A stretch of 17,556 bases of DNA, taken from a bacterium. Its GTDB lineage: Bacteria > Spirochaetota > Spirochaetia > JABEVK01. Positions 7,825 to 13,878 of this stretch are shown in pieces (positions within the stretch are counted from its first letter, which is position 1; each line of letters starts with the position of its first letter). The notes under the pieces were generated by a model. That model did not search any database. It was given only the letters and a program-made list of their open reading frames with translations, and was not told the origin of the DNA. Position numbers and translations under genes: made by a program. The stretch is from positions 1 to 17,556 of the forward strand of contig JAJXVP010000038.1 of the NCBI GenBank assembly GCA_021782055.1, given 5' to 3'.

Positions 7825-8706
7825 CTAGACCACCACCACTGAAGCCCTGTGAAAAAACTTTCGGACTTCCTCTTGAATAATGGACTCTGCCGCATTGACT
7901 TCAGAAGCTCGATCTTTAAGATTCTTTGCCGCTTCCAGTTCGAGGTCGGTGACATTGAACAAACTCACGCCTGGCAAGCTTCCAATCTGCGGATCCACGT
8001 CACGTGGCACGGCCAAATCAAAAATCCGCTTTGGACCATCGGCAGGAAAATCTTGCAACGTTACGAGAAAACCAGGCGCCGAGGTCGCACTGATGAGAAC
8101 ATCCTGCCCCTGCAAGAGTGGTGATAGGTGTTCAAGAGCTACCGGTGTACCGCTCCCCCATTCGCGACAAACAGCTTCGGCTTTGGCCAAAGTACGGTTC
8201 ACCAAGTGAAAGCTTTGGTTCCCCCGATCATGGAGAAATCTTAAAATCCCTAAAATTTGTTTATTGACCCCTACGGCAACAACTCTGAGCCGATCAACAG
8301 GCGCGGAACTTTCTGCTAACAGACCAGCCACAATTTGGGCATGGCCAACCGCACCCCGGCTGAGGCGGGTTTCTGTCCTAACACGCTTACCCACACGAAG
8401 AGCGGCCTGAAACATCTTGTGGAGTCCGCCAGAAAGTGGGCCAGCGAGGCGGGCTTCTTCGTACGCACGTTTCACTTGGCTTTGAATTTGATTTTCACCG
8501 AGCAAGGGAGATTCTAGACCGCTCACCACTCTAAAGAGGTGCTCAAGGATGGCTGGTTCGGGCAAACCTTCGCCTTCGTAAACCTCTACTCTGTCGCAAG
8601 TCGATAAACTAACGCGCGCTAGCGGGTGATCACCCACACCTTCCTTGAGAATCTTTTCCCGCTCTTCTAACGTTGAAGAAGCGTCTACACCACGAAAGAC
8701 GATCAC
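7825..8706 (-). CDS. hemA: Glutamyl-tRNA reductase, short form
   Basis: HemA reduces glutamyl-tRNA to glutamate-1-semialdehyde, the first committed step of the C5 pathway. Family marks are the catalytic cysteine C37 (LSTCDRVEVY), H56 in HLFRVVSGLES followed by LLGENQI, NRTLAKAE (170-177), and DLAVPRDVDP (230-239). The protein is 293 aa against about 420 for usual HemA. It ends after the linker helix (ESIIQEEVRKFF) and so lacks the C-terminal dimerisation domain. The stretch between C37 and H56 is also shortened. The nucleotide-binding loop reads VGVNKQ rather than the usual GxGxxG. The start is GTG at 8706, supported by AGAAGG 7 nt upstream. It is followed 1 nt later by hemCD and preceded by the L,D-transpeptidase gene. 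Confidence 0.88.
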   Translation of the reverse strand: MIVFRGVDASSTLEEREKILKEGVGDHPLARVSLSTCDRVEVYEGEGLPEPAILEHLFRVVSGLESPLLGENQIQSQVKRAYEEARLAGPLSGGLHKMFQAALRVGKRVRTETRLSRGAVGHAQIVAGLLAESSAPVDRLRVVAVGVNKQILGILRFLHDRGNQSFHLVNRTLAKAEAVCREWGSGTPVALEHLSPLLQGQDVLISATSAPGFLVTLQDFPADGPKRIFDLAVPRDVDPQIGSLPGVSLFNVTDLELEAAKNLKDRASEVNAAESIIQEEVRKFFHRASVVVV

Positions 8707-8760
8707 TGTAAAACCTTCTGAAACATACCAATTCTAAAATAGCTTGGTGTTCCGTTAGGG

Positions 8761-9426
8761 TCAACGGTTTCCAAACGCACTGGTTTCTTCAATGGCGCGC
8801 CGCTGATCTGCCGAGGGGTCGACGAGAAATCCTCGCGAAAGCCAAACAGGGGCCTGTTCGACCACGACGGTGGCCTTATAGGGCACATGTTCGTAGAACC
8901 ACCGGGCATCGGGTACGGTTAAATGAAAACAGCCATGGGAGGCTTCATGCAGAAGTGACGCAGAAACTTCAGGGAGGACATGATGGTGTTCGTCCATGGG
9001 GACACTGTGAAAAAGGTAAACACCATTTCCTAGCCACGAAACCCAATAAGCCGCGCCCTCTTTATACTGGGCCGCGTAAAACCACGTGCCCCGTTTGTGC
9101 TGGATGTGATACACCCCGAGCGGTGACTCATCCCCAGGAATACTTTCCATTCCCGAGGATGTGGCCATGATGTAAATCACCCGTGAACCATTCAAGATAT
9201 AGACCAATTGTTGGCTGATACTGACATCCACCCAAAGTTTTTCTCCGGGCCTGAGGTAAGGATAGGGGCCTCCCGAAGGACGAAAGGGATTATACCGTTG
9301 AAACACACCGTCGAGCACAGAAGGTACCGGCGGCGGGGTATTATGGTCGGTCGCCCGCAAACCCCACGCTTGACCAGCCACGCTAGCTAACAAAACTATA
9401 GCACCCGCTATAGACCATATCTTCAT
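8761..9426 (-). CDS. Exported L,D-transpeptidase (YkuD domain)
   Basis: L,D-transpeptidases form 3-3 cross-links in peptidoglycan or attach proteins to it, working in the periplasm. Residues 1-22 are a Sec signal peptide with A-W-G before the predicted cut after G22. The YkuD domain spans about 62-190: WVDVSISQQLVYI opens it, H140 (YLFH) and the H164-G165-C166 of SHGC form the catalytic region, with C166 as nucleophile. The position after SHGCx, normally arginine (SHGCIR), is histidine here (H168). A proline-rich segment (30-36) follows the signal. AAGGGGG upstream supports the ATG. It is the first gene of the leftward unit, 54 nt ahead of hemA, with a weak promoter candidate at 9485-9513. 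Its link to tetrapyrrole synthesis is not obvious. Confidence 0.9.
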   Translation of the reverse strand: MKIWSIAGAIVLLASVAGQAWGLRATDHNTPPPVPSVLDGVFQRYNPFRPSGGPYPYLRPGEKLWVDVSISQQLVYILNGSRVIYIMATSSGMESIPGDESPLGVYHIQHKRGTWFYAAQYKEGAAYWVSWLGNGVYLFHSVPMDEHHHVLPEVSASLLHEASHGCFHLTVPDARWFYEHVPYKATVVVEQAPVWLSRGFLVDPSADQRRAIEETSAFGNR

Positions 9427-9484
9427 CCTAGTCCCCCTTTTGCAAACCGTGCAGACACGCCTTGGTAACAGAACCCTTCAAGGT

Positions 9485-9513
9485 TTAATAGTACCTCTCC
9501 AGGTTAGTAACAA
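9485..9513 (-). promoter_or_regulatory. Weak promoter candidate for the L,D-transpeptidase-hem unit
   Basis: On the minus strand TTGTTA (9508-9513) and TATTAA (9485-9490) are separated by 17 bp, each matching consensus at 4 of 6 positions. Transcription would begin near 9478, giving a leader of about 50 nt. This is the best candidate I found on that strand, but it is weak. Confidence 0.35.
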
Positions 9514-9520
9514 ATTTAAC

Positions 9521-9549
9521 TTGACTTTTCCAGACATATCGTCGATCAT
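9521..9549 (+). promoter_or_regulatory. Promoter candidate for the RRM protein gene
   Basis: TTGACT (9521-9526) and GATCAT (9544-9549) are separated by 17 bp. The -35 is good, the -10 is 4 of 6. Transcription would begin near 9556, giving a leader of about 155 nt. The -10 overlaps one copy of the palindrome ATCGTCGAT (9538-9546), which could be an operator. Confidence 0.45.
9537..9546 (+). repeat. TATCGTCGAT, copy 1, containing a 9-bp palindrome
   Basis: The core ATCG-T-CGAT is a perfect palindrome and the 10-mer recurs exactly at 9660-9669, 123 bp away. This copy overlaps the predicted -10 element of the RRM gene, so it is placed like a repressor site. No known regulator is assigned. Confidence 0.45.
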
Positions 9550-9656
9550 GACTATGGTTCTTAGAAAAAAGTGAGAACTTTCTTTTCCCGCTGTTCGGTT
9601 CGGTTCCTGGAGACGCAAGTTCGCTTCGTTCGCTAAGCCCCGAGAAATGGAAAAGG

Positions 9657-9673
9657 GCTTATCGTCGATAAGC
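9657..9673 (+). repeat. Perfect 17-nt palindrome in the RRM gene leader
   Basis: GCTTATCGTCGATAAGC has 8-bp arms around a central T. As RNA it would form a 7-bp stem with a GUC loop. As DNA it is a symmetric protein-binding site that extends the core shared with 9537-9546. It lies 26 nt before the ribosome binding site of the RRM gene. Confidence 0.6.
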
Positions 9674-9680
9674 GATATTC

Positions 9681-9695
9681 TGCGGTAAATCCGCA
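9681..9695 (+). promoter_or_regulatory. Hairpin directly before the RRM gene ribosome binding site
   Basis: TGCGG (9681-9685) pairs with CCGCA (9691-9695) around a 5-nt TAAAT loop. The AAGGAG ribosome binding site begins at 9699, only 3 nt later. A longer-range stem (9580-9588 with 9649-9657, two G-U pairs) may precede it. The arrangement fits a structured leader controlling translation. Confidence 0.45.
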
Positions 9696-9710
9696 TCCAA
9701 GGAGCCTATT

Positions 9711-9983
9711 ATGGCTAAAAAAATCTACGTCGGAAACCTGAGCTACCACACCACCGATGACACCCTCCGCAATACTTTTTCGCAGTTCGGTGATGTTGTG
9801 TCTGCTAACATCATTATTGATCGTTACACCGGCAATTCAAAGGGTTTCGGCTTTGTCGAAATGTCGTCTGACCAATCCGCTTCAGCCGCCATTGCTGGTC
9901 TGAATTCCAAAGAACTCGATGGCCGCCAACTTCGTGTGAACGAAGCCAACGAAAAACCTGCCCGCGACAGCGGCCGCTGGTAA
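9711..9983 (+). CDS. RRM-domain RNA-binding protein
   Basis: This 90-aa protein is a single RNA recognition motif of the type found in cyanobacterial Rbp proteins and in several other bacterial phyla. RNP2 is IYVGNL (5-10) and RNP1 is KGFGFVEM (44-51), with the aromatic residues that stack on RNA (Y6, F46, F48) in place. The short tail (81-90) is basic and ends in GRW; it lacks the glycine-rich tail of some cyanobacterial members. AAGGAG at 9699-9704, 6 nt from the ATG, is an excellent ribosome binding site. Bacterial RRM proteins are often cold-induced, and the long hairpin-rich leader here fits post-transcriptional control. It probably acts in the cytoplasm on mRNA, with unknown targets. 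Confidence 0.92.
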   Translation: MAKKIYVGNLSYHTTDDTLRNTFSQFGDVVSANIIIDRYTGNSKGFGFVEMSSDQSASAAIAGLNSKELDGRQLRVNEANEKPARDSGRW

Positions 9984-9993
9984 GCAGTTTTTT
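9968..9993 (+). terminator. Weak terminator-like palindrome and T-tract at the RRM gene end
   Basis: CAGCGGCCGCTG (9968-9979), a perfect palindrome, lies at the end of the RRM gene and the sequence runs into TTTTTT at 9988-9993. The T-tract starts 8 nt after the palindrome and the usable stem is only about 4 bp, so termination may be partial. Confidence 0.3.
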
Positions 9994-10016
9994 CTCGCTA
10001 GACGGCGGTCTTCGTA

Positions 10017-10022
10017 TATACT
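10017..10022 (+). promoter_or_regulatory. Candidate -10 element close to the ABM gene start
   Basis: TATACT occupies positions -12 to -7 relative to the ATG at 10029, which is where a -10 box would sit if transcription began at that A. No good -35 is visible. This could drive a leaderless mRNA; there is no convincing Shine-Dalgarno sequence before either candidate start. Confidence 0.35.
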
Positions 10023-10322
10023 GTGAGTATGTATGTTACCACGGTAGATTATGAAGTTCGTCCTGATGCCTGCCGGGAAGCCTGCAGGCTCTGGACTGAA
10101 ACCGTCGTCGAAGCGGCGCGGGAGCGTCCTGGCTTTATTAAGCTAGAATTGCTATCCCGCGAAGGACACCTTTTGGCGATTGGCTCTTGGGAGCATCGCG
10201 ATTTTGCTCGGTCTTTTTTCGAAACCGGGATTTTTCAAACCCTTACAGAACGTCTTAAGCCGTACCTACTGAGCGATCCGACTCCGCTAGAATGGAACCC
10301 CGAGGTTTTTCTTGAACGCTAG
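10023..10322 (+). CDS. Small ABM-domain (dimeric alpha-beta barrel) protein
   Basis: This 99-aa protein (97 aa if it starts at the ATG at 10029) has the antibiotic-biosynthesis-monooxygenase fold pattern. A first beta strand (YVTTVDYEVRP) is followed by a helix, then PGFIKLELL, a strand with AIGSWEH, and a helix containing DFARSFFET. Such proteins form dimers and act as small oxygenases, haem-degrading enzymes or quinol monooxygenases, but many have no known activity. I cannot name a substrate. GTG at 10023 and ATG at 10029 are both possible starts. The omptin-like gene begins inside its last codons (11-bp overlap), so the two are probably co-transcribed. Confidence 0.75.
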   Translation: MSMYVTTVDYEVRPDACREACRLWTETVVEAARERPGFIKLELLSREGHLLAIGSWEHRDFARSFFETGIFQTLTERLKPYLLSDPTPLEWNPEVFLER

Positions 10323-11271
10323 TCGACGCACCTTTTTTATTTTTCTGCTTTTTGTTTTAACGTTTTTTGGCTTAACTGACAGTCTTTGGGCCTTTAAGCC
10401 AACTTTTAGCTGGTCGACTGGTACGTTTTTTCAAACAGGTCAGGTTCGCGAACTCGTGTTTACCGACCCGATAACTGGCACCCTAACGAGTCGTCTTGAA
10501 TGGCCGATTCCGGCGACGGCAGGCGTATGTGATTCCTTTACAGCACACTGGCTACCATGGCTGGATACGAAAGTTTCGGCTGCACTTGCCCTAGCTTCCG
10601 CCACCGGGTCCATGACCGATCAAGACTGGAATATCAGCGGCCTTATCACCGGCACAAACGTCAATGCCCTTTCTACATGGCCTCAAACGAATCTTGACGA
10701 GTCTGAACAAGTTGATCTTTCGGTCGGTTTTCCCCTAAAAAACACGCTTTTACCTCTCGAATGGCGTCCCGACCTTGGTTTCTTATACCGCCGCCAGATC
10801 TGGAGTGCCTGGGGACCTTCCCAAACCGTCGCCACGTCAGTTTCGAACCCTGCAATCACACAAACCTATCCACTCCCTTCAGGAGTCCAGGTCCGCTACA
10901 CCCTTCAAAGCTTTATCCCCTATTTAGGCTTAGGCACATCGTATCGCGACTCTCAATGGACACTCGGTGGCGCGATCGATGGCTCGTTATTCCCATTTTA
11001 TCAGGACCAAGATTTTCATATTCCCAATGGTTATCGCTTTGTCGACAATATTTTTGGCGGGTTTTGGCTCCGTCCCCGCGTTTACGCAGATTGGCATTCT
11101 GGGTGGGGAAATTGGCGACTGAGTGTTTCTTACGAGCTGTCACGATTCTCGCGGGGCGACACGTATCAGACTTCGCTTACCAGCTACGTGTATTATGCAA
11201 TCTACCCAAACGACTCCGGCAGTGAATCGGATATTTTTACGATCGCCCTGACCTGGTCGCCAAATTCGTAG
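10312..11271 (+). CDS. Omptin-family outer-membrane aspartyl protease candidate
   Basis: Omptins (peptidase family A26, e.g. OmpT) are ten-stranded outer-membrane barrels that cleave at the cell surface. Residues 1-27 form a signal peptide (charged start, phenylalanine/leucine-rich core, L-W-A before F28). The mature protein follows OmpT closely in the order of its motifs: RELVF...SRLEW (46-64), then MTDQDW with D103 and D105 corresponding to D83/D85 of OmpT, PYLGLGTSY and LGGA (203-221), and DFH with D234 and H236 corresponding to D210/H212. OmpT H101 appears replaced by W123. Transmembrane-strand-like sequence continues to the end, which finishes TWSPNS rather than at a terminal aromatic. 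The start is TTG at 10312, with GAGG 6 nt upstream; no ATG or GTG allows the signal peptide. Confidence 0.72.
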   Translation: MNASRRTFFIFLLFVLTFFGLTDSLWAFKPTFSWSTGTFFQTGQVRELVFTDPITGTLTSRLEWPIPATAGVCDSFTAHWLPWLDTKVSAALALASATGSMTDQDWNISGLITGTNVNALSTWPQTNLDESEQVDLSVGFPLKNTLLPLEWRPDLGFLYRRQIWSAWGPSQTVATSVSNPAITQTYPLPSGVQVRYTLQSFIPYLGLGTSYRDSQWTLGGAIDGSLFPFYQDQDFHIPNGYRFVDNIFGGFWLRPRVYADWHSGWGNWRLSVSYELSRFSRGDTYQTSLTSYVYYAIYPNDSGSESDIFTIALTWSPNS

Positions 11272-11291
11272 TCCAAAGAACAATTCCAGAA

Positions 11292-11297
11292 TATACT
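11292..11297 (+). promoter_or_regulatory. Candidate -10 element before the ROK kinase
   Basis: TATACT lies in the 47-nt gap between the omptin-like gene and the ROK kinase gene and would give a start near 11304. No matching -35 hexamer is evident, so this is a weak candidate. Confidence 0.3.
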
Positions 11298-11318
11298 AGC
11301 AGTACCAAAGGGGGCGAC

Positions 11319-12305
11319 ATGGCACATTACAACATAGGTTTTGATTTGGGCGGCACCAAGATGCTTGCTGGGCTCGTGGATGCCGAGCTCCGAGTCGTCG
11401 AAACGGTAAAACGAAAAAGTAAAAGCGAAGCCGGGGCTGAAGCGGTATTCCAAGATATTGTCGGAACCTTGCAGGAACTGCTAGAAAAAGCCGGAAAAAA
11501 GCCGGAAGAAATCGGCGCCATTGGCCTGTCAGTCCCCGGAATTCTCGACCGCAAAAAGGGCGTTGTGGTTCGGACACCAAACCTTGGGTTTTCGGATTTC
11601 CCCTTAGTAGCGAGGTTAAAAGAACACCTCCCCGTTCCTGTAATCCTTGAAAATGACGTTAATGCCGGCGTTTGGGGCGAGTTCGTTGCCGGCGCCGCAC
11701 GAGGCTATCGTCATGTTTTGGGGGTCTTTCCGGGGACTGGAATCGGTGGTGGGCTTATTATAAACGGTGATTTGTACCTCGGCGCGGGCGGAAATGCTGG
11801 CGAAATCGGGCATATGGTGATCCAATGGGACGGCGCCCTATGCGGTTGTGGTCAACGGGGCCATATCGAGGCCTTAGCCAGCCGTGGAGCAATGGCAAAA
11901 GAGGCCGCGGGCCTGGTAGCCAATGGCACGCTCACCGGTGATTATGCCCAGCTCGGCGCAGATATTAAGGCGTTTAGTTCCAAAATTTTTGCCCAAGGGA
12001 TCAAAGAAGAAAATCCCGCGATCACGGGAATAGTCGATCGCGCCGCCGAGCTTTTAGGCGTCCATATCGGTGGTTGCCTTAACCTTCTCAACCCTGAATT
12101 GGTTTTAATCGGCGGTGGTTTGATTGAGAAGCTCGGAGACTATTATTTAAAGCGGATAGAAAAAGCCATGCGTTCCTCCGCTTGGAATTTTGTGGCTCAG
12201 GATGCGCATATTAAAGCGGCCACTCTGGGGGACCATGCCGGCATCATTGGTGCCGCTGATTTAGCTCACAGGACTTCGGAAAAGAAAGGAAAAGCCTCGG
12301 TATGA
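11319..12305 (+). CDS. ROK-family sugar kinase (likely glucokinase)
   Basis: ROK kinases phosphorylate glucose or related sugars using ATP in the cytoplasm. The phosphate-binding loop is DLGGTK (9-14), the catalytic aspartate is D113 in ENDVNAG, and the second ATP loop is PGTGIGGG (138-145). The sugar/zinc region reads GEIGH (E162, H165) followed by C175-G-C177-G-Q-R-G-H182-I-E184. The usual CxCGxxGC motif has histidine in place of the third cysteine. The family's C-terminal signature ALIGGG-type segment is LVLIGGG (261-267). No DNA-binding N-terminal domain is present, so this is a kinase rather than a ROK repressor. AAAGGGGG supports the ATG. It overlaps the Ppx/GppA gene by ATGA. Glucokinase is the commonest activity, but mannose, fructose or N-acetylsugar kinases cannot be excluded. 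Confidence 0.88.
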   Translation: MAHYNIGFDLGGTKMLAGLVDAELRVVETVKRKSKSEAGAEAVFQDIVGTLQELLEKAGKKPEEIGAIGLSVPGILDRKKGVVVRTPNLGFSDFPLVARLKEHLPVPVILENDVNAGVWGEFVAGAARGYRHVLGVFPGTGIGGGLIINGDLYLGAGGNAGEIGHMVIQWDGALCGCGQRGHIEALASRGAMAKEAAGLVANGTLTGDYAQLGADIKAFSSKIFAQGIKEENPAITGIVDRAAELLGVHIGGCLNLLNPELVLIGGGLIEKLGDYYLKRIEKAMRSSAWNFVAQDAHIKAATLGDHAGIIGAADLAHRTSEKKGKASV

Positions 12306-13840
12306 GCACTCAGCCTCCTAAGCTGGCCGCCGTCATCAATGTCGGCTCATCTTCCATCCGGATGGTCATTGCTGAGATTCTTGACAAGGGCGAGATTCGC
12401 TTTGTCGAGCAAGCCATAAAGTTTCTCAGTTTAGGTCGAGAAGTCTACACCGACGGCTCCATCCATAAAAAAACGTTCGGTCAAGCCATTCAGATCTTTC
12501 TTCAGTACAAGGAATTGTTAGCCACCTACGGCATTCTTCCTGAGCAAACCCGCTGTATTGGGACAGCCGCGCTCAGGGATGCCCGCAATCAAGACAATTT
12601 TGTTGATCGCATCGAAGTGCGGACTGGGTTCCATATCAAAGTGCTCAATGGGATTGAAGAAAATCGTCTATCGTACATGGCCGTTCAATACGCCTTGCGA
12701 CACCAATGGGCCCAGGTATCACGACACAACTCTATCATTGCCGAGGTTGGCGGCGGTAGCACAGAGCTGATCCTCCTCCGGAGGGGAATGATCTGCGCGG
12801 TTCACTCGCTCAGCTTTGGTACTATCCGCATCGAAGAAAGTTATCGTGGCAGTCTAGAAGGCGATATTACCCCCCGTACACTCAGGCAAAGTTTGCATAG
12901 CACCAACAAGATTCTTGATGATGAACTCAAGCTCACCTCCGTCAAGGTATTTATCGGTGTGGGTAACTACGCCCGTCAAGCCGCCGAAATTCTCAAAGCA
13001 CCCGATGAGCCAGGGGCTTGGCGAGTGTCCAAAGATGCCTGGCTACAATTGTCACAACAAATTCAGAAGATGAGTCCCGACGAAATTGTTCGTCGCTACG
13101 GTTTACCCTCTTCGGCAGCCGAAGGGTTTGCTAGCGCTCTTCAAGCTTTTTATTTTATTCTTGATGAAACGGAAGCCGAAGAACTATTAATACCCAAGGT
13201 GGGCTTTTCAGAAGGCCTTCTGGTCGAAATGGGGCCAGGCGTCGACAGTGCTATTCAGAGTCGGTTTTTAAATCAGGTCCGTGCCAGTGCTCTCAGCCTA
13301 GGCAAGAAATTCCATTTTGATATCGAGCATGCCCGCCATGTTGCTGAGCTATCCCTCTCGATTTTTGATCAGATGATGAGCGACCATAGCCTTTCGCAAC
13401 ACGAACGCCTGCTTTTAGAGGTTGCGGCGCTTCTTCATGATATTGGGACCTACATTAAGCCCTCGGGCCATCATAAACATAGTCAGTACCTTGTCGAAAA
13501 CTCTGAGCTTTTTGGTCTTTCGCCTGATGAAATTGTTATCGTTGGTAACGTGGTTCGGTACCATCGCAAATCCATGCCGTTACCCACACACCCGAGCTAC
13601 ATGGCCCTCCCCCGGGAGTCCCGTTTGATCGTGCTCAAGCTGGCGGCCATTCTTAGAGTGGCTGACGCCTTAGACCGCGGGCATTCCCAAAAGGTGGCAA
13701 ACCCACGATTGTCGCGTCATGATGACCAAATGCGCATTACCGCCGACTATACAGCCGATGTGGCTTCGGAGCGGTTTAGTTTGGCTGAAAAAAGTGATCT
13801 TTTCGAAGAAGTTTTTGGCTGGAAGACTGTTCTGATATAG
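12302..13840 (+). CDS. Ppx/GppA phosphatase with C-terminal HD domain
   Basis: Exopolyphosphatase/guanosine pentaphosphatase family proteins remove terminal phosphates from polyphosphate or from pppGpp. Residues 1-310 form the ASKHA fold: VINVGSSSIR (11-20), GIEENRL with the catalytic glutamate region near E119/E120, and EVGGGSTE (148-155). Residues 325-512 resemble the HD region of long family members: H343 and H346, H379-D380 (LLHDIG), H390/H391/H393, H421 and D455. The length of 512 aa matches E. coli Ppx. The residue before V14 is N13 where family members usually have aspartate (IDxGSNS). The ATGA overlap with the ROK kinase gene and the downstream ppk1 suggest one operon. Exopolyphosphatase and pppGpp hydrolase activities cannot be told apart from sequence. 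Confidence 0.9.
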   Translation: MSTQPPKLAAVINVGSSSIRMVIAEILDKGEIRFVEQAIKFLSLGREVYTDGSIHKKTFGQAIQIFLQYKELLATYGILPEQTRCIGTAALRDARNQDNFVDRIEVRTGFHIKVLNGIEENRLSYMAVQYALRHQWAQVSRHNSIIAEVGGGSTELILLRRGMICAVHSLSFGTIRIEESYRGSLEGDITPRTLRQSLHSTNKILDDELKLTSVKVFIGVGNYARQAAEILKAPDEPGAWRVSKDAWLQLSQQIQKMSPDEIVRRYGLPSSAAEGFASALQAFYFILDETEAEELLIPKVGFSEGLLVEMGPGVDSAIQSRFLNQVRASALSLGKKFHFDIEHARHVAELSLSIFDQMMSDHSLSQHERLLLEVAALLHDIGTYIKPSGHHKHSQYLVENSELFGLSPDEIVIVGNVVRYHRKSMPLPTHPSYMALPRESRLIVLKLAAILRVADALDRGHSQKVANPRLSRHDDQMRITADYTADVASERFSLAEKSDLFEEVFGWKTVLI

Positions 13841-13878
13841 ATTCTATAGGATTTCAAAATGCTTGAGGAGCAGGATCG

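Noticed and set aside
7824..7955. Upstream in-frame extension of hemCD to 7955
   Set aside because: It overlaps hemA over 131 bp, and HemC similarity begins only after the ATG at 7823.
8707..8760. Separate hemA promoter (TAGAAT on the minus strand)
   Set aside because: The -10 hexamer is good, but no acceptable -35 lies at 16-18 bp, so I did not call it.
8703..8909. Minus-strand 68-codon frame between the L,D-transpeptidase and hemA
   Set aside because: It overlaps the transpeptidase in another frame and shows no family resemblance; its stop merely overlaps the hemA GTG.
9478..9696. Minus-strand 72-codon frame in the divergent intergenic region
   Set aside because: No ribosome binding site, no recognisable composition, and it crosses the predicted promoter and leader elements.
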